From Blastopirellula marina (GTDB lineage: Bacteria; Planctomycetota; Planctomycetia; Pirellulales; Pirellulaceae), in NCBI RefSeq assembly GCF_002967715.1, contig NZ_PUIA01000057.1, positions 434,001-498,000 of the forward strand: a DNA stretch of 64,000 nt. Direction: 5' to 3'. The notes under the pieces were generated by a model, which was not told the DNA's origin, searched no databases, and was given only the letters and a program-made list of their open reading frames with translations. Below are positions 26,558 to 35,463 of the stretch, one piece after another; positions within the stretch are counted from its first letter, which is position 1, and every line of letters begins with the position of its first letter. Both the position numbers and the translations under genes were made by a program.

Positions 26558-28846
26558 TTACCATGACCACCACGGAATCGCTTCCAACTCCTTGATCCGC
26601 TCTTGTTCAAGTTTCCCCTGCTGCTTTCGCCTGCGGAAATACTTGGCGAACTCGTACTCAGGCGTGCGGGACTTTGGGAAGCGACGAAGTCGTCGTAGCT
26701 GAGCCAATCGGACATCAAACTGCCGCGAATAATTGTTCCACGTCCACCATGGAATAGATTCCAGCTTTTGTTTTCGCTCTGCTGGAAGCGAGTTCTTCTC
26801 TTGCATTCGTCGCTGATGCCGTACCCAGTCGTATTCTTTGGTTCCGGCTGGCGGACAATTTTCAAGCCCTTTCAATTGCTTGAATTGTTCATTCCAGCGA
26901 TCACGAACGGTGCGTTGCCATTCCCACCATGGAATTTCTTCAAGAAGGCGGACGCGTTCCTCGGAGAGTCGACCATCGCGATAGAAGCTCTTGTTGTTTT
27001 GAATCCACCAGTAGGCGTGATGCTGGGGAGTTGGCAGGGCGACAAGCTTTCTGATCTGCTGGTACATATCCAGCCACTGGGAGTTGAAGACATCGAGAAT
27101 GACCCGTCGAATTTCGTCGAATGAATCAGGACCACCAAACCCGGCAGAATAAAGTCGGATGCCATCAAGAGCTTCCGTTGACCATACCTTATCGAAACCT
27201 GCCTTAACGAGTTCAGCAACCGGCAGTTTGAGGTTCACGCGTCGCCGAAGCATGAGGACCACCTGCTTGGCGAGCGGTTCCTCATTTTGAGTGACTCCGT
27301 GGCGTCTAAGCACCTGAATCATTGCCTCTCTAGCATCTCCATACGGTACGGTTGCACCTGACGAGTCGGCCTCGGTATGCAGTTGTAGCAATGCCTCGTG
27401 ACAATCACTGATAATTGCCTCTTGGGTTTGCTCATTGAACTGCCCCAACAGGTTGGTCGGCCTTTCCTTTTCACTCTTCTTCGTTCCTTTGTGCTGGGTC
27501 TTTGGCATCACATTGATCGGAGCCAAAGCATTCTCAAGCACGAGTGATGCATGAAAATGTGCATAGAGTCTGGTCAACTCTTCGCGTTGCTTTCCATCCT
27601 TGTGACTGGTTACCTGTGGGAAGAATGAAAAGTAGCTCACGGACTGCTTCTCGGGATGGTCACGAATGAGGCGGCCGAATCGCTGATTGCGATCTTGGTC
27701 TGATCCGGTAGGAATCAAGTCAATGACGCGCTGGGCTTGTCGCCAGTCGGCACCTTCGCGAAACATACCGACCGTAAGAATTACGGCGATCTTATCTCCA
27801 TGCTCCATCGCAAACTTCACTTTTTCGGCGCGATTCTGGGTGTCGACAAGATCGAGAATAATTGGACGACTCGGTTTCCATTTCGGAGTCCATAATGTCG
27901 CTCCGAACTTTCGCCTTATCAGATCGATAACTCGCTTCGTGAACGTTTCTTTGGAACTGCCCAACAACAGACGGTGTCCTTCTTGGGGACAATAGATAAT
28001 TGTCGGCTCTTGGCTCTCTGAGAGCAGACCATCCAACGATTTCCAGACGGTTCCTTTGAAGGCGACAAAATCATACCGATAAGACGACAGATATTTCAAA
28101 TTACGCCAGTGATCGTCGAACGGTACCAGATGACGTTGGAACAATTCAAACTGCCGATCTTGCAAGATCGGCAGTTTGTCGCCACGAAAGAAATAGGCAG
28201 TGGTTAACAGAATACGTGTTGACGGTTCATCGCAGTCCACAATCTTGGTGACCAGTTCGCCAAGCTGATTGCCGGTTCGCTCCGCAGCCTGAACATGATG
28301 GGCTTCATCAATTACAAAAGTTGTATTGAAAATAGCCTCGACGAACTGGTCTGGTGGCAACTTTCCAAATGCAATCGCCAGCCCTTGATGAGTTGTGACG
28401 AGTATTCTGCCAGAGACCGACGCCATGGCGGGCTCCAACAGGAAACGATGAATCTGTTGAATCTTATTCGTTGAGTCGCCACAGAGATCATGATCAACCT
28501 TCCAGTTGAGCTTGCCATGGCCGGGAACCTCGATGCGAGTTTCACCGACAAACCCTTTCGCAATGACTCTCTGCGGAATACAGAAGACCACTTTGCGTTC
28601 TGGATTCGTTAGCAGGTCGTCCCCTGCGAGCGTACAGAGAACGGCACTCTTTCCCCATCCAGTTGGAGCGTTTAGGATACCGTAATCAGACTGCTTTAAC
28701 GCGGCATAGGCTTCCAGTTGCGATGGCCGCAAAAGGATGTCAGCGGTGGCACATTCCTTCCCTCTGACCAGCCGTCTTTTAACTGTATGGTGAACTCCTT
28801 CAACGACACCGTGTCGCGACTTGTCTTTGCTTGTGGTGCTACTCAT
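26558..28846 (-). CDS. SF2 helicase with three C-terminal helicase-associated repeats
   Basis: Motif I is NAPTGWGKS (about 59-67) and motif II VIDEAHH (178-184); [15 protein letters not shown] and [13 protein letters not shown] (motifs V and VI) complete a two-lobe helicase. The C-terminus holds three repeats of the helicase-associated (HA) type, each ending IPWWEW, IPWWTW or IPWWSW after a Trp/Tyr-rich helix. HA repeats are thought to bind nucleic acid. Translation starts at the ATG 28,844-28,846, which overlaps the end of the small zinc protein gene, so a longer frame from 29,008 is unlikely. It could be part of replication or of a defence module; the neighbours do not settle it. Confidence 0.75.
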   Translation of the reverse strand: MSSTTSKDKSRHGVVEGVHHTVKRRLVRGKECATADILLRPSQLEAYAALKQSDYGILNAPTGWGKSAVLCTLAGDDLLTNPERKVVFCIPQRVIAKGFVGETRIEVPGHGKLNWKVDHDLCGDSTNKIQQIHRFLLEPAMASVSGRILVTTHQGLAIAFGKLPPDQFVEAIFNTTFVIDEAHHVQAAERTGNQLGELVTKIVDCDEPSTRILLTTAYFFRGDKLPILQDRQFELFQRHLVPFDDHWRNLKYLSSYRYDFVAFKGTVWKSLDGLLSESQEPTIIYCPQEGHRLLLGSSKETFTKRVIDLIRRKFGATLWTPKWKPSRPIILDLVDTQNRAEKVKFAMEHGDKIAVILTVGMFREGADWRQAQRVIDLIPTGSDQDRNQRFGRLIRDHPEKQSVSYFSFFPQVTSHKDGKQREELTRLYAHFHASLVLENALAPINVMPKTQHKGTKKSEKERPTNLLGQFNEQTQEAIISDCHEALLQLHTEADSSGATVPYGDAREAMIQVLRRHGVTQNEEPLAKQVVLMLRRRVNLKLPVAELVKAGFDKVWSTEALDGIRLYSAGFGGPDSFDEIRRVILDVFNSQWLDMYQQIRKLVALPTPQHHAYWWIQNNKSFYRDGRLSEERVRLLEEIPWWEWQRTVRDRWNEQFKQLKGLENCPPAGTKEYDWVRHQRRMQEKNSLPAERKQKLESIPWWTWNNYSRQFDVRLAQLRRLRRFPKSRTPEYEFAKYFRRRKQQGKLEQERIKELEAIPWWSW

Positions 28847-29036
28847 TGTTTGGGGCCTCCTTAAGATCAGAAAGATTCTCAACTGCGTCACTGCTCCATG
28901 GACTGCGAATACTTTCATCACAATCGCAGGATATTCGCTGTGTACCACAAGCCGTACATCGTTCGATGTCACAGTCTTCGCGATGGAACTGTCCCGGCAA
29001 CACGCCACAGTCAGGACACTTTACTGCACTGTTCAT
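28839..29036 (-). CDS. Small zinc-finger protein, 65 aa, coupled to the helicase
   Basis: From the ATG at 29,034-29,036 (GAGG eight bases upstream) the protein has four Cys-type ligands pairs: CPDCG, HREDC, CTACG and CDCD, typical of small zinc-ribbon proteins. The end of the gene overlaps the helicase ATG by eight bases, a strong sign of coupled translation. It is probably an accessory subunit that binds nucleic acid or the helicase. Confidence 0.6.
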   Translation of the reverse strand: MNSAVKCPDCGVLPGQFHREDCDIERCTACGTQRISCDCDESIRSPWSSDAVENLSDLKEAPNNE

Positions 29037-29392
29037 ATATGGTGCCTCATTTATTACTGACAAATTACATGTAATGTCGTGCAGTAGTTATGAATATGGT
29101 GCGATTCATCAATGGTGCCAAGACAAGTTCGTTTTGTCTTGAGGATGAGTGCGGTAACCACGGTCAAATTGGCTCGTAAGCAAGATAGGGACGCGATTTG
29201 ATTCTGATTTTCAGACTCAAAATTCGGCGTTGTGCAGCGGGCACCTAAGAAAAAGCAAATTGCAGTTTCAACTTTCGGGCCGAAAGTTGAAACTGACAAA
29301 CTCCAGAAATTGGCAGAGTTGGTCCTGCACTTAGAGACCGCTTCGGAGTGAGTAAGCGGAACTTGCGTTGGACGCCGTTTCCATCAGGAAAC
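29037..29392. other. Intergenic stretch with two inverted repeats
   Basis: It holds a 33-base near-perfect palindrome (29,263-29,295) and a small GTTTCC/GGAAAC hairpin at 29,377-29,392 just after the HNH stop. No gene is supported. Confidence 0.45.
29263..29295. repeat. 33-base palindrome with 16-base arms
   Basis: CAGTTTCAACTTTCGG is followed by a single base and then its exact reverse complement. As RNA on the minus strand it forms a long hairpin followed by a loose U-rich tract, so it may end the replication-gene transcript. A dimeric protein binding site is also possible. Confidence 0.75.
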
Positions 29393-29749
29393 CTAACAAG
29401 GAGAATCCTCTAGCCAAGTCTTCGGCACCCATTCCCAAAGGCCGCGATTGGGATTGTAGACCTGTACCAAGCTCTTCAAAGCTCTGGCAATTTCGGCGAC
29501 GCGAATCAGGGCTGGCTTTTTGTGATTGGAATCAGGCAAATGGTTTGGTGGATCACCTTGCCAAATCCGATGGCAAGGACGGCACACGAGGATCAGATAG
29601 TCTGGATTGTAGAAGCCTTGGTCATAGCGAAGGTGGTGAGTGTCACGTCCGGGATTGCCGCAGATGTGACACTTGCCACCATGCCTTTCGTAGACGAATT
29701 CTCTTGTTCGTTGCCATTCTTCCGTGTCGTAAAGGTCTCTCCACTGCAT
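29393..29749 (-). CDS. HNH endonuclease domain protein
   Basis: A compact 118-residue protein with the HNH pattern: CHICG, then DTHHLRYDQ carrying the catalytic His, then NPDYLILVCRPCH with the second Cys pair and last His. Such single-domain HNH proteins are DNA endonucleases found on phages and plasmids. The ATG lies three bases after the stop of the initiator-like gene, with AGGAT between, so they share a transcript. Confidence 0.75.
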   Translation of the reverse strand: MQWRDLYDTEEWQRTREFVYERHGGKCHICGNPGRDTHHLRYDQGFYNPDYLILVCRPCHRIWQGDPPNHLPDSNHKKPALIRVAEIARALKSLVQVYNPNRGLWEWVPKTWLEDSPC

Positions 29750-29752
29750 ATC

Positions 29753-31180
29753 CTATTTATGCACTGGAGCTTCATTCTTCGGTTCCTTTGAAGTCTCGTG
29801 GTTCGACAAATCGAACGTAAATTCCGGGATCATCCGTACCTTGAGAGATCGCAATCCTCGATTAATGATTTCAATGAATTCCTCTAGGGATGCGAACGAA
29901 TCTGACTGATAATGCCTATTTACTTTCGCCAGTGCGTGGCAAAGATGGAGCCGGACAATTCTCGTCAACGCAGACTTTAGTTCGACAGCTTCGTATTCCT
30001 CTTTGACGAACGGCTCAAAATGGCGTTCAAGCTCTACAATCACACGCTGTGCCGCTCGATAGTTGGTAACCGGATTTGGATCAAACTGCACTCTCGACGT
30101 GATGCTTTCGATTTGAAAAATGTGCCTCTCGTGTAGAGGATCGGCGGCAGCAGCTTTTTCATCAGCTTGCACCTTCTCTTGAAATTCATCTGAACGGAGG
30201 TATTCCAAGGCTTCTGCCTCAGATTTACGCCGTGCGAATTCTTTGAAGCGTGCGTTATATCGAGCCACAAGAAACCGACCGATATGGCCCACCGTAATCT
30301 TGCCTTTGAGCCGATTGTCCTCGTGCCATTTCTTGGTTTCGCTCAGAAATCCGCAGAAGTCACCAAAGCTTTCACCGATCTTGTAGGACATATCAATTGC
30401 CTTCTCGGCGTAACTCTGCGTCATGAGTCCACGACATTGCTCACGGTACTCATCGAGACCATCTCCCTTTAACTCGTAAACGTTGGGGTCAGCGGGTGGC
30501 TTGGGTTTCTTGACGGCGAGCTTTTCTCCCTGCGGGGCTTGTTGGAATAAACTGAGATGCTCCGTAGCAAGCGGAAGCAGATAGAACTTAAGGTTTCGTC
30601 CGAAACGCTCTCGGCTAATAAGGCCCAGATAGTCGAGATCGTTCAGAACGCTGGCAATGGTCTTACGATTGATCCCACTTAGCTGGGTACTCAATGCAGT
30701 TTCCGGCACAGTGGCCGAGTCGCCTCCCCGAGCGAGGCTAACAATCTGTGAATAGACCGCTGCGTGATAAACTCCGAACCTTCGCTTCGCATCTTGATAA
30801 TCGACCACGGCTCCTTTGATAGGCAGAAAGAGCTTGACGTAGCTGAAATGGTCGCTCCAATGTTGGACGTTGGGATCGCTCAGTTTTCGAAACCACGAGT
30901 GATCTGGCTCAATCGGGGACCACACTCCGTCCTTATTAATCACCAAGTCACCAAGACTCCTCAGTGAGGCCTTGACGGTTTGTGGAGACAGGCAGGTTTC
31001 CTTGGCAAGTCTCCGAATTGATGCGGGAATCTCGTTTCGGTCACATGAGACCAAACCACTAAATACCAACCGCTCCTGAAACATCGCAGATTGCTTTGCC
31101 TTGATGAGGCAGTCCCAGAACAGACTGTCCTTGGGGATATTCAGCAGTTTGAGATAAGCCAACTTCTTCAGTGCTTTCAT
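29753..31180 (-). CDS. HTH protein, likely replication initiator of the element
   Basis: The protein has two winged-helix-like regions: IRRLAKETCLSPQTVKASLR and, about 130 residues later, LSGINRKTIASVLNDLDYLGL. The rest is helical and charged. Tandem winged helices, the size (about 475 residues) and four iteron-like repeats directly upstream of the gene suggest a plasmid Rep protein; I cannot match a named Rep family. The ATG at 31,178-31,180 has AGGAG four bases upstream, so I prefer it to the ATG at 31,204. The HNH gene follows closely. Confidence 0.6.
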   Translation of the reverse strand: MKALKKLAYLKLLNIPKDSLFWDCLIKAKQSAMFQERLVFSGLVSCDRNEIPASIRRLAKETCLSPQTVKASLRSLGDLVINKDGVWSPIEPDHSWFRKLSDPNVQHWSDHFSYVKLFLPIKGAVVDYQDAKRRFGVYHAAVYSQIVSLARGGDSATVPETALSTQLSGINRKTIASVLNDLDYLGLISRERFGRNLKFYLLPLATEHLSLFQQAPQGEKLAVKKPKPPADPNVYELKGDGLDEYREQCRGLMTQSYAEKAIDMSYKIGESFGDFCGFLSETKKWHEDNRLKGKITVGHIGRFLVARYNARFKEFARRKSEAEALEYLRSDEFQEKVQADEKAAAADPLHERHIFQIESITSRVQFDPNPVTNYRAAQRVIVELERHFEPFVKEEYEAVELKSALTRIVRLHLCHALAKVNRHYQSDSFASLEEFIEIINRGLRSLKVRMIPEFTFDLSNHETSKEPKNEAPVHK

Positions 31181-31219
31181 TGTTCTCCTTTCTCTGAGGT
31201 GCATTGGTATCTATTTGCA

Positions 31220-31303
31220 CTGCGTAAAGTTTTCCAACAAGTGACAAAAGTTTTCCCATTGAGCGTGACAACACTTTTCCGCTGAGTGACCAAAGTTTTC
31301 CCA
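31220..31303. repeat. Four iteron-like repeats upstream of the initiator gene
   Basis: On the plus strand: GCGTAAAGTTTTCC (31,222), GTGACAAAAGTTTTCCC (31,241), GTGACAACACTTTTCC (31,265) and GTGACCAAAGTTTTCCC (31,286). The spacing is 20-24 bases, close to two helical turns. An AT-rich tract follows at 31,310-31,380. Position and form fit a plasmid origin or a Rep autoregulation site. Confidence 0.65.
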
Positions 31304-31460
31304 AAACCGCACAAAGATGTAACACTTTAAGTAAATGTAAGGAACATATAAGAAAGACCTTCTTTTAAGAAACCTCTTAACGGTGACGAGGTTTTTCGCC
31401 TGCGGCGATTTGGGGGCTTCGCCCCCGGAAGTAATCCAGTAGTTTCCATTGCTACCTTGT
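31304..31460. other. AT-rich tract and GC hairpins, possible origin region
   Basis: Right of the iterons, 31,310-31,380 is distinctly AT-rich and could be an unwinding region. It is followed by CGCCTGCGGCG and GGGGGCTTCGCCCCC hairpins near 31,400-31,425. Confidence 0.4.
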
Positions 31461-31521
31461 CTCACTGTGGTGGTACTGGCACTTTCTCCAGAACGTTCCC
31501 GTCGTATGTTTCACTTCTGAT

Positions 31522-31821
31522 TCAGTCCTCTCTGTTTGAGCTATGTCGTGCGATCCTGACTCGATACCAGCAACCGAGTCCTGTGCTGCTCTTCGTTGTT
31601 CTTCTGAAGTCCTGCATTTCGTTGTTTGTTCTGTGCATCAATTTGTCTTGATTCTCTCTGTCCTGCTTTGTTCCGTGTGCCGCAGAACTAATGCTCTGAA
31701 AAGCAGACTGACTTGGTGAGCCATCCGCCTTCATTTCAACGCCATGCCTGCGCAGGTCCTGCGCTGTATCAACTGGCTCTGAATTCCGCCGTGGCAAATC
31801 GATCATTGACCGTGTTCCCAA
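31522..31821 (-). CDS. Hypothetical 99-aa protein with a TTG start
   Basis: AGGAGG lies seven bases ahead of a TTG at 31,819-31,821 and the frame is then open for 99 codons. The product is hydrophilic, rich in Ser, Arg, Gln and Asn (begins LGTRSMIDLPRRN). No family recognised. It follows the ParB-methyltransferase gene by 25 bases on the same strand. The ribosome binding site is the main support. Confidence 0.35.
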   Translation of the reverse strand: MGTRSMIDLPRRNSEPVDTAQDLRRHGVEMKADGSPSQSAFQSISSAAHGTKQDRENQDKLMHRTNNEMQDFRRTTKSSTGLGCWYRVRIARHSSNRED

Positions 31822-31846
31822 TTTTGAACCTCCTAACTGAATGCGA

Positions 31847-33133
31847 TTAACCAACAATTACGTCTGGTTCTGTCTCAGTAATGCTGTCGCCAACGCCCAC
31901 GTTTCCCTCAGTTGCCACCCGGTATCTTGCAGTTCGCACTTGGTTCTCGTCGATGTCGCAGCCAATAAACGTGCGACCTTCCCCAGCCAATGAGACTGCC
32001 ACGGCATTAGTCCCGGTGCCAAGGTGAGGGTCAACGATTGTCGCTCCCGGTCTTGATAATCGTCTTATTAATTCCATGGCGACATCGAGAGATTGCTGCC
32101 AATCGTGGTAGTCCTTCGCAAAGCTGGGCATCTCGATCAGGTCGCAGCAATACAGTGGTTCGTTGCCGGTTCTGCCCATTACTAACGCAGGACGCCAATG
32201 TTCGATGATTCCGTTGGTGCGAGACCGTCGAGCCTCCTTAAACCTAATAGCGATGGTCCAGCGAGGCTTAAGGTGGTCCCGCACTGCATCCACGAATTTG
32301 TACATTCCGGCCTGACCGATGATCGTTACAAAGAGTGATTCTGGCTTTAACCAGCGTGTCGCAAGTCTCGCTAAATCACGCCAATCCTTGGTGCATTCTG
32401 CTGACCACACGACATCGGTTAGTACGAGATCAGCACTTCCTTCTTCGATTTCCAAGTCCCGAAAATCGCAGTGTCTCAGGTCAATGCTTGGAGGTAGCGC
32501 AGAAACCTCCGTCACTTCCTGCAACTTCCGTTTTCGATTCGCCATGCTATGGAGCTTCATCGGACGGCGAACGAGTCCGTGCAGATCACCAGCAAGTTCT
32601 TGGAGGCTTGGCCCCAAATTATCGAACTCTCTTTCGCTTTTTAGGATCAAACGCGCGTCACGATTGCCAACCTTTCGCTCAACCCCGTCTTTCCCAATTG
32701 TCGAGGTTACCGGTGACAACTTATGCAATTGCATAAGTCGCTTCTTTATTCGATGAACGGTCGATTGGTTCACCGCGAATATCTCTGCAACTACCGTTTC
32801 CGAAAGATGCGGATTGGCAATCAGATACACCTCAATTAGTTCTGCGCGAAGCTTTTGACTCAAATTGAGTGGTCGTCGCCACATGTTTAAGTCGATGGCG
32901 AGTGCTTTCTTTTGAGGATCACTAAGCCCAATTCGTACATCTGCGCCGGCCAGCCAATCAAGTTTCAGCTCTATGCAAATGTCTCGACGCTCATGGCCAT
33001 CAATCACCTGCTTGTGTTCGTCGATGACGACAGGATTTCGTAACCCAACCGCCTCAATGGACGATGCCAGTTCGGCTCGCTGTTCTGGTGTTGCCTTGGG
33101 GAATATTCGGTACGGATCGTCATTTGCAGTCAT
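31847..33133 (-). CDS. ParB-like domain fused to a DNA methyltransferase
   Basis: The first 60 or so residues resemble a ParB/Spo0J N-terminal domain (VVIDEHKQVIDGHERRD), and an HTH follows (VVAEIFAVNQSTVHRI). The C-terminal half is an amino-methyltransferase fold: SAM-binding motif DPHLGTGTNAVAVSL with FIGCDIDE, in beta-class order after motif IV. Motif IV reads LVLTDVVWSAE where active N6/N4 enzymes have DPPY/W, so the catalytic loop is altered. Fusions of ParB and methyltransferase domains are common on mobile elements. The ATG at 33,131-33,133 was chosen; a GTG start 36 bases earlier is possible. Confidence 0.72.
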   Translation of the reverse strand: MTANDDPYRIFPKATPEQRAELASSIEAVGLRNPVVIDEHKQVIDGHERRDICIELKLDWLAGADVRIGLSDPQKKALAIDLNMWRRPLNLSQKLRAELIEVYLIANPHLSETVVAEIFAVNQSTVHRIKKRLMQLHKLSPVTSTIGKDGVERKVGNRDARLILKSEREFDNLGPSLQELAGDLHGLVRRPMKLHSMANRKRKLQEVTEVSALPPSIDLRHCDFRDLEIEEGSADLVLTDVVWSAECTKDWRDLARLATRWLKPESLFVTIIGQAGMYKFVDAVRDHLKPRWTIAIRFKEARRSRTNGIIEHWRPALVMGRTGNEPLYCCDLIEMPSFAKDYHDWQQSLDVAMELIRRLSRPGATIVDPHLGTGTNAVAVSLAGEGRTFIGCDIDENQVRTARYRVATEGNVGVGDSITETEPDVIVG

Positions 33134-33263
33134 TGCGAAGTAGCCTCGACTTTGCTCGCCAGCAGTCACCGTCTATGCCGTGACAGCGAAGTGATTTCGG
33201 GAAAATTTAGAATTGGATCATGAGTTGTTAGCCATAGGGGTCGCGGAGCGACCCCTATGGCAT

Positions 33264-34880
33264 TCACTCACCCTCAACGGGCTTTTCGGCTTCGTCCAAC
33301 ACGGTGAACACATAACGAGTGTGAGGATTCTTGCCTCGCTGCCAGCGACGAAATCCACCCTCGACTTGAAGGTGATACAACTTTTGCTCTGTCTCGATCT
33401 CGAAGGTCACGTCGAGATGTCGCTTCAACAGAACGCCAATCGCTCTTTCACGGCCACGATCCGTATCCCGTTCTGTAGGAGAGAACAAAGTTCGAGCTAA
33501 GCCTTCGTTGACGGCAAGTTTCGCCCATTCTCTGGGACGAAGTGATTTACCCGGCTTCGCTGTGCCAAGAATCGCCAATGCTTCTCTCAGTGGATCGTCG
33601 GCAGTTTTGCGAGTGCCGTAGTTGGTGAGAAAATCAGTGAATCCATTTACCTTTAAGATGCCGCCAATGGTTCTCGCCCAGCGAGACATGGGGTGCTTTG
33701 CAGTGACATCCTCGGGGCAGCCAGCCTTCTTCCAACGCTCGATCATTCCTCGGAATTCCGCTTCGATCTGATCTCGGTTCTGCGGAAGGAACTCAAGCTT
33801 CGGATTTCCGATGGGAGTTGGTCGGTCATGAACGTCACCCTGTGGGTCGAGATGAATTGGCAGGCAGCGGTTCATGAGGTCAGGGCTGAGTGAACCGTCA
33901 TTCGTGTTGATCGTCAGGACGAACTTGTTGTCCAGTCGTAGTGGCTCCCCTGCTCCGGGACAGGACAAGATTACCTCGGGATTCGTGACGAAGCTCTCCA
34001 GAAAACCAGAGCGAATGAATTTCGCTTTGCCACCTGAACTGTCTAGTCGAACGTTGTCGATGACGATCATGCCAACGTCAGGAGTGATGCCGATCTGCCG
34101 TTGAAGTTGAGACTGCATTGGCCAGTCGATTGATTCGTAGAGGATGTCCGTCTTGGGAACACTGCCTCTAATGAAATCAGTGACCGTTCCTTTGCCAGAA
34201 TGGCTCTTGGTCGCTGTCAGAAGGACCAACGGCTTTTCCCCTCGCCAATGCCGTCGAAGAAGCACGGTCAGGCCTGCGGCGACGGCATTCGTCCTGTCGG
34301 CATTCGTTGCGAACGCCATCACATCGAGAAACCGTTGAATTGTCTCGGTGGATTCAGCAACGGAATTTGTCTCCCCGACAAAGAGAACTCGATTGTCTAA
34401 TCCGCCATCGTTATAGCCCGGTTGCACCAATGAGAAGTCATCCAAGTAGAATGGCGTTTGAGTTACCTCATCCACGGGCAGGAATTGCCGAAGGAACTCC
34501 TCGGATCGTAGCATCCCATTAAGGTGGGCCGACGTGGGTAACTCACTAACGACTTTGCCCTCTTTGACGACCCGCATCCGAACTCGGTCTACTATCACTG
34601 GACCAAGTTCCGCCGCCTTACTCAATAGTCGAGTCGAGCCGGAAGGAAGGACGTGAATAAGCCCATGCCCATCCTGCTGGTTGCGATAAAGATCGCCGGA
34701 CTCGGAGAGCCGCTTTGCGAGTTGCCGGTAGTTGGATGCCGCTCCCTTTTCGACAATCCACTCAATGCGAGCAACTTGCGCCTTGTCAGGTTGAGGGTTA
34801 ACATCCTCTACATCCCCTAACGGCTCTCCACTGGACTGTTTCCTGACTGGGGGCATCTTCCCCTTAGATGTCGATATCAC
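33264..34880 (-). CDS. Primase/helicase-like replication ATPase
   Basis: The middle of this 538-residue protein is a P-loop ATPase: ATKSHSGKGTVTDF (Walker A), VGMIVIDNVRL (Walker B) and KFVLTINTND (sensor 1), similar to the superfamily 3/D5-type helicases of phages and plasmids. The N-terminal 200 residues may hold a primase-like or accessory domain, but I cannot identify it. With the iteron-associated initiator and ParB-methyltransferase it forms the replication module. It starts at a GTG (34,878-34,880) with GGAG eight bases upstream; an ATG 24 bases downstream is also possible. Confidence 0.65.
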   Translation of the reverse strand: MISTSKGKMPPVRKQSSGEPLGDVEDVNPQPDKAQVARIEWIVEKGAASNYRQLAKRLSESGDLYRNQQDGHGLIHVLPSGSTRLLSKAAELGPVIVDRVRMRVVKEGKVVSELPTSAHLNGMLRSEEFLRQFLPVDEVTQTPFYLDDFSLVQPGYNDGGLDNRVLFVGETNSVAESTETIQRFLDVMAFATNADRTNAVAAGLTVLLRRHWRGEKPLVLLTATKSHSGKGTVTDFIRGSVPKTDILYESIDWPMQSQLQRQIGITPDVGMIVIDNVRLDSSGGKAKFIRSGFLESFVTNPEVILSCPGAGEPLRLDNKFVLTINTNDGSLSPDLMNRCLPIHLDPQGDVHDRPTPIGNPKLEFLPQNRDQIEAEFRGMIERWKKAGCPEDVTAKHPMSRWARTIGGILKVNGFTDFLTNYGTRKTADDPLREALAILGTAKPGKSLRPREWAKLAVNEGLARTLFSPTERDTDRGRERAIGVLLKRHLDVTFEIETEQKLYHLQVEGGFRRWQRGKNPHTRYVFTVLDEAEKPVEGE

Positions 34881-35143
34881 TTCTCGTACTCCGCACTACA
34901 AAATAACCGTAATTCGTTACCAAATCAGGCTTTATTGGAGCGAAACATTCGAGAATGTCTATTTGTTAAATCGATTAACAACAGACATAACAACAGAAAA
35001 CACCCCCTTAAATCGGCGGTTGAGACTGCAAACGCCGGGTGAAAATATTTCGGAAAATTCTCCGAAATACCCTATTTTTGCATCTGTATTAACTGAAAAG
35101 TCTTCTGTTGTTATTCAGGATTTCTACAGAAGAATTGCCTATT
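34881..35143. other. AT-rich intergenic region with two palindromes
   Basis: It contains TTGTTAA/TTAACAA around 34,963-34,981 and TTTCGGA/TCCGAAA around 35,048-35,069, in AT-rich DNA upstream of the primase-like gene. These could be operators or part of a replication region. No gene is supported. Confidence 0.4.
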
Positions 35144-35413
35144 TTACGGGCAGCCTTGCTCGTCGTCAGACGGCAAATAGAGCCAACTTTCAGGATGATT
35201 CAGCAAATCATTGATGTCGTCTCGAAGACGAACCAATTGGCTCTGAGTGATGGCCACATTGGCGGAATCCCATCGATGCTGCGGAGCAAGTCGGATCGTC
35301 ATGATACCGACCGGCTGGTCCTCAGAAAATTCATCCTTGTCTTCGCCGGAAATCCGAGCCGGAACGAGCGATAAGATTTCGATGATCGTGACATCAAAAT
35401 TCTGGTAGCACAT
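35144..35413 (-). CDS. Hypothetical 89-aa element protein
   Basis: From the ATG at 35,411-35,413, with AGGAGG five bases upstream, a small acidic protein is encoded (begins MCYQNFDVTIIEIL). No domain recognised. It lies downstream of the integrase gene on the same strand, and regulatory element copy C begins 49 bases ahead of its ATG, the same spacing as for two genes at the far left of the element. A role in element control is possible. Confidence 0.6.
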   Translation of the reverse strand: MCYQNFDVTIIEILSLVPARISGEDKDEFSEDQPVGIMTIRLAPQHRWDSANVAITQSQLVRLRDDINDLLNHPESWLYLPSDDEQGCP

Positions 35414-35452
35414 AGCGCCCTCCTGCAATCGTTGAATTCGGTTACAGGAGAC

Positions 35453-35463
35453 TTGCGGGTGTT
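35453..35463 (-). promoter_or_regulatory. Recurrent ACACCCGCAA element, copy C
   Basis: Reads AACACCCGCAAGTCT on the minus strand, overlaps the integrase stop codon and begins 49 bases upstream of the 89-aa gene. It shares GTCT after the core with copy D. Confidence 0.45.

Noticed and set aside
28839-29008. Helicase start at 29,008 (816 aa)
   Set aside because: The upstream part is in another frame over the zinc-protein gene, whose coupling to the ATG at 28,846 is far more plausible.
31059-31325. Minus-strand frame with a repetitive GKLWSLSGKV...GKLLSLVGKL pattern
   Set aside because: The repetition comes from translating the iteron-like repeats; it overlaps the initiator gene start and has no binding site.
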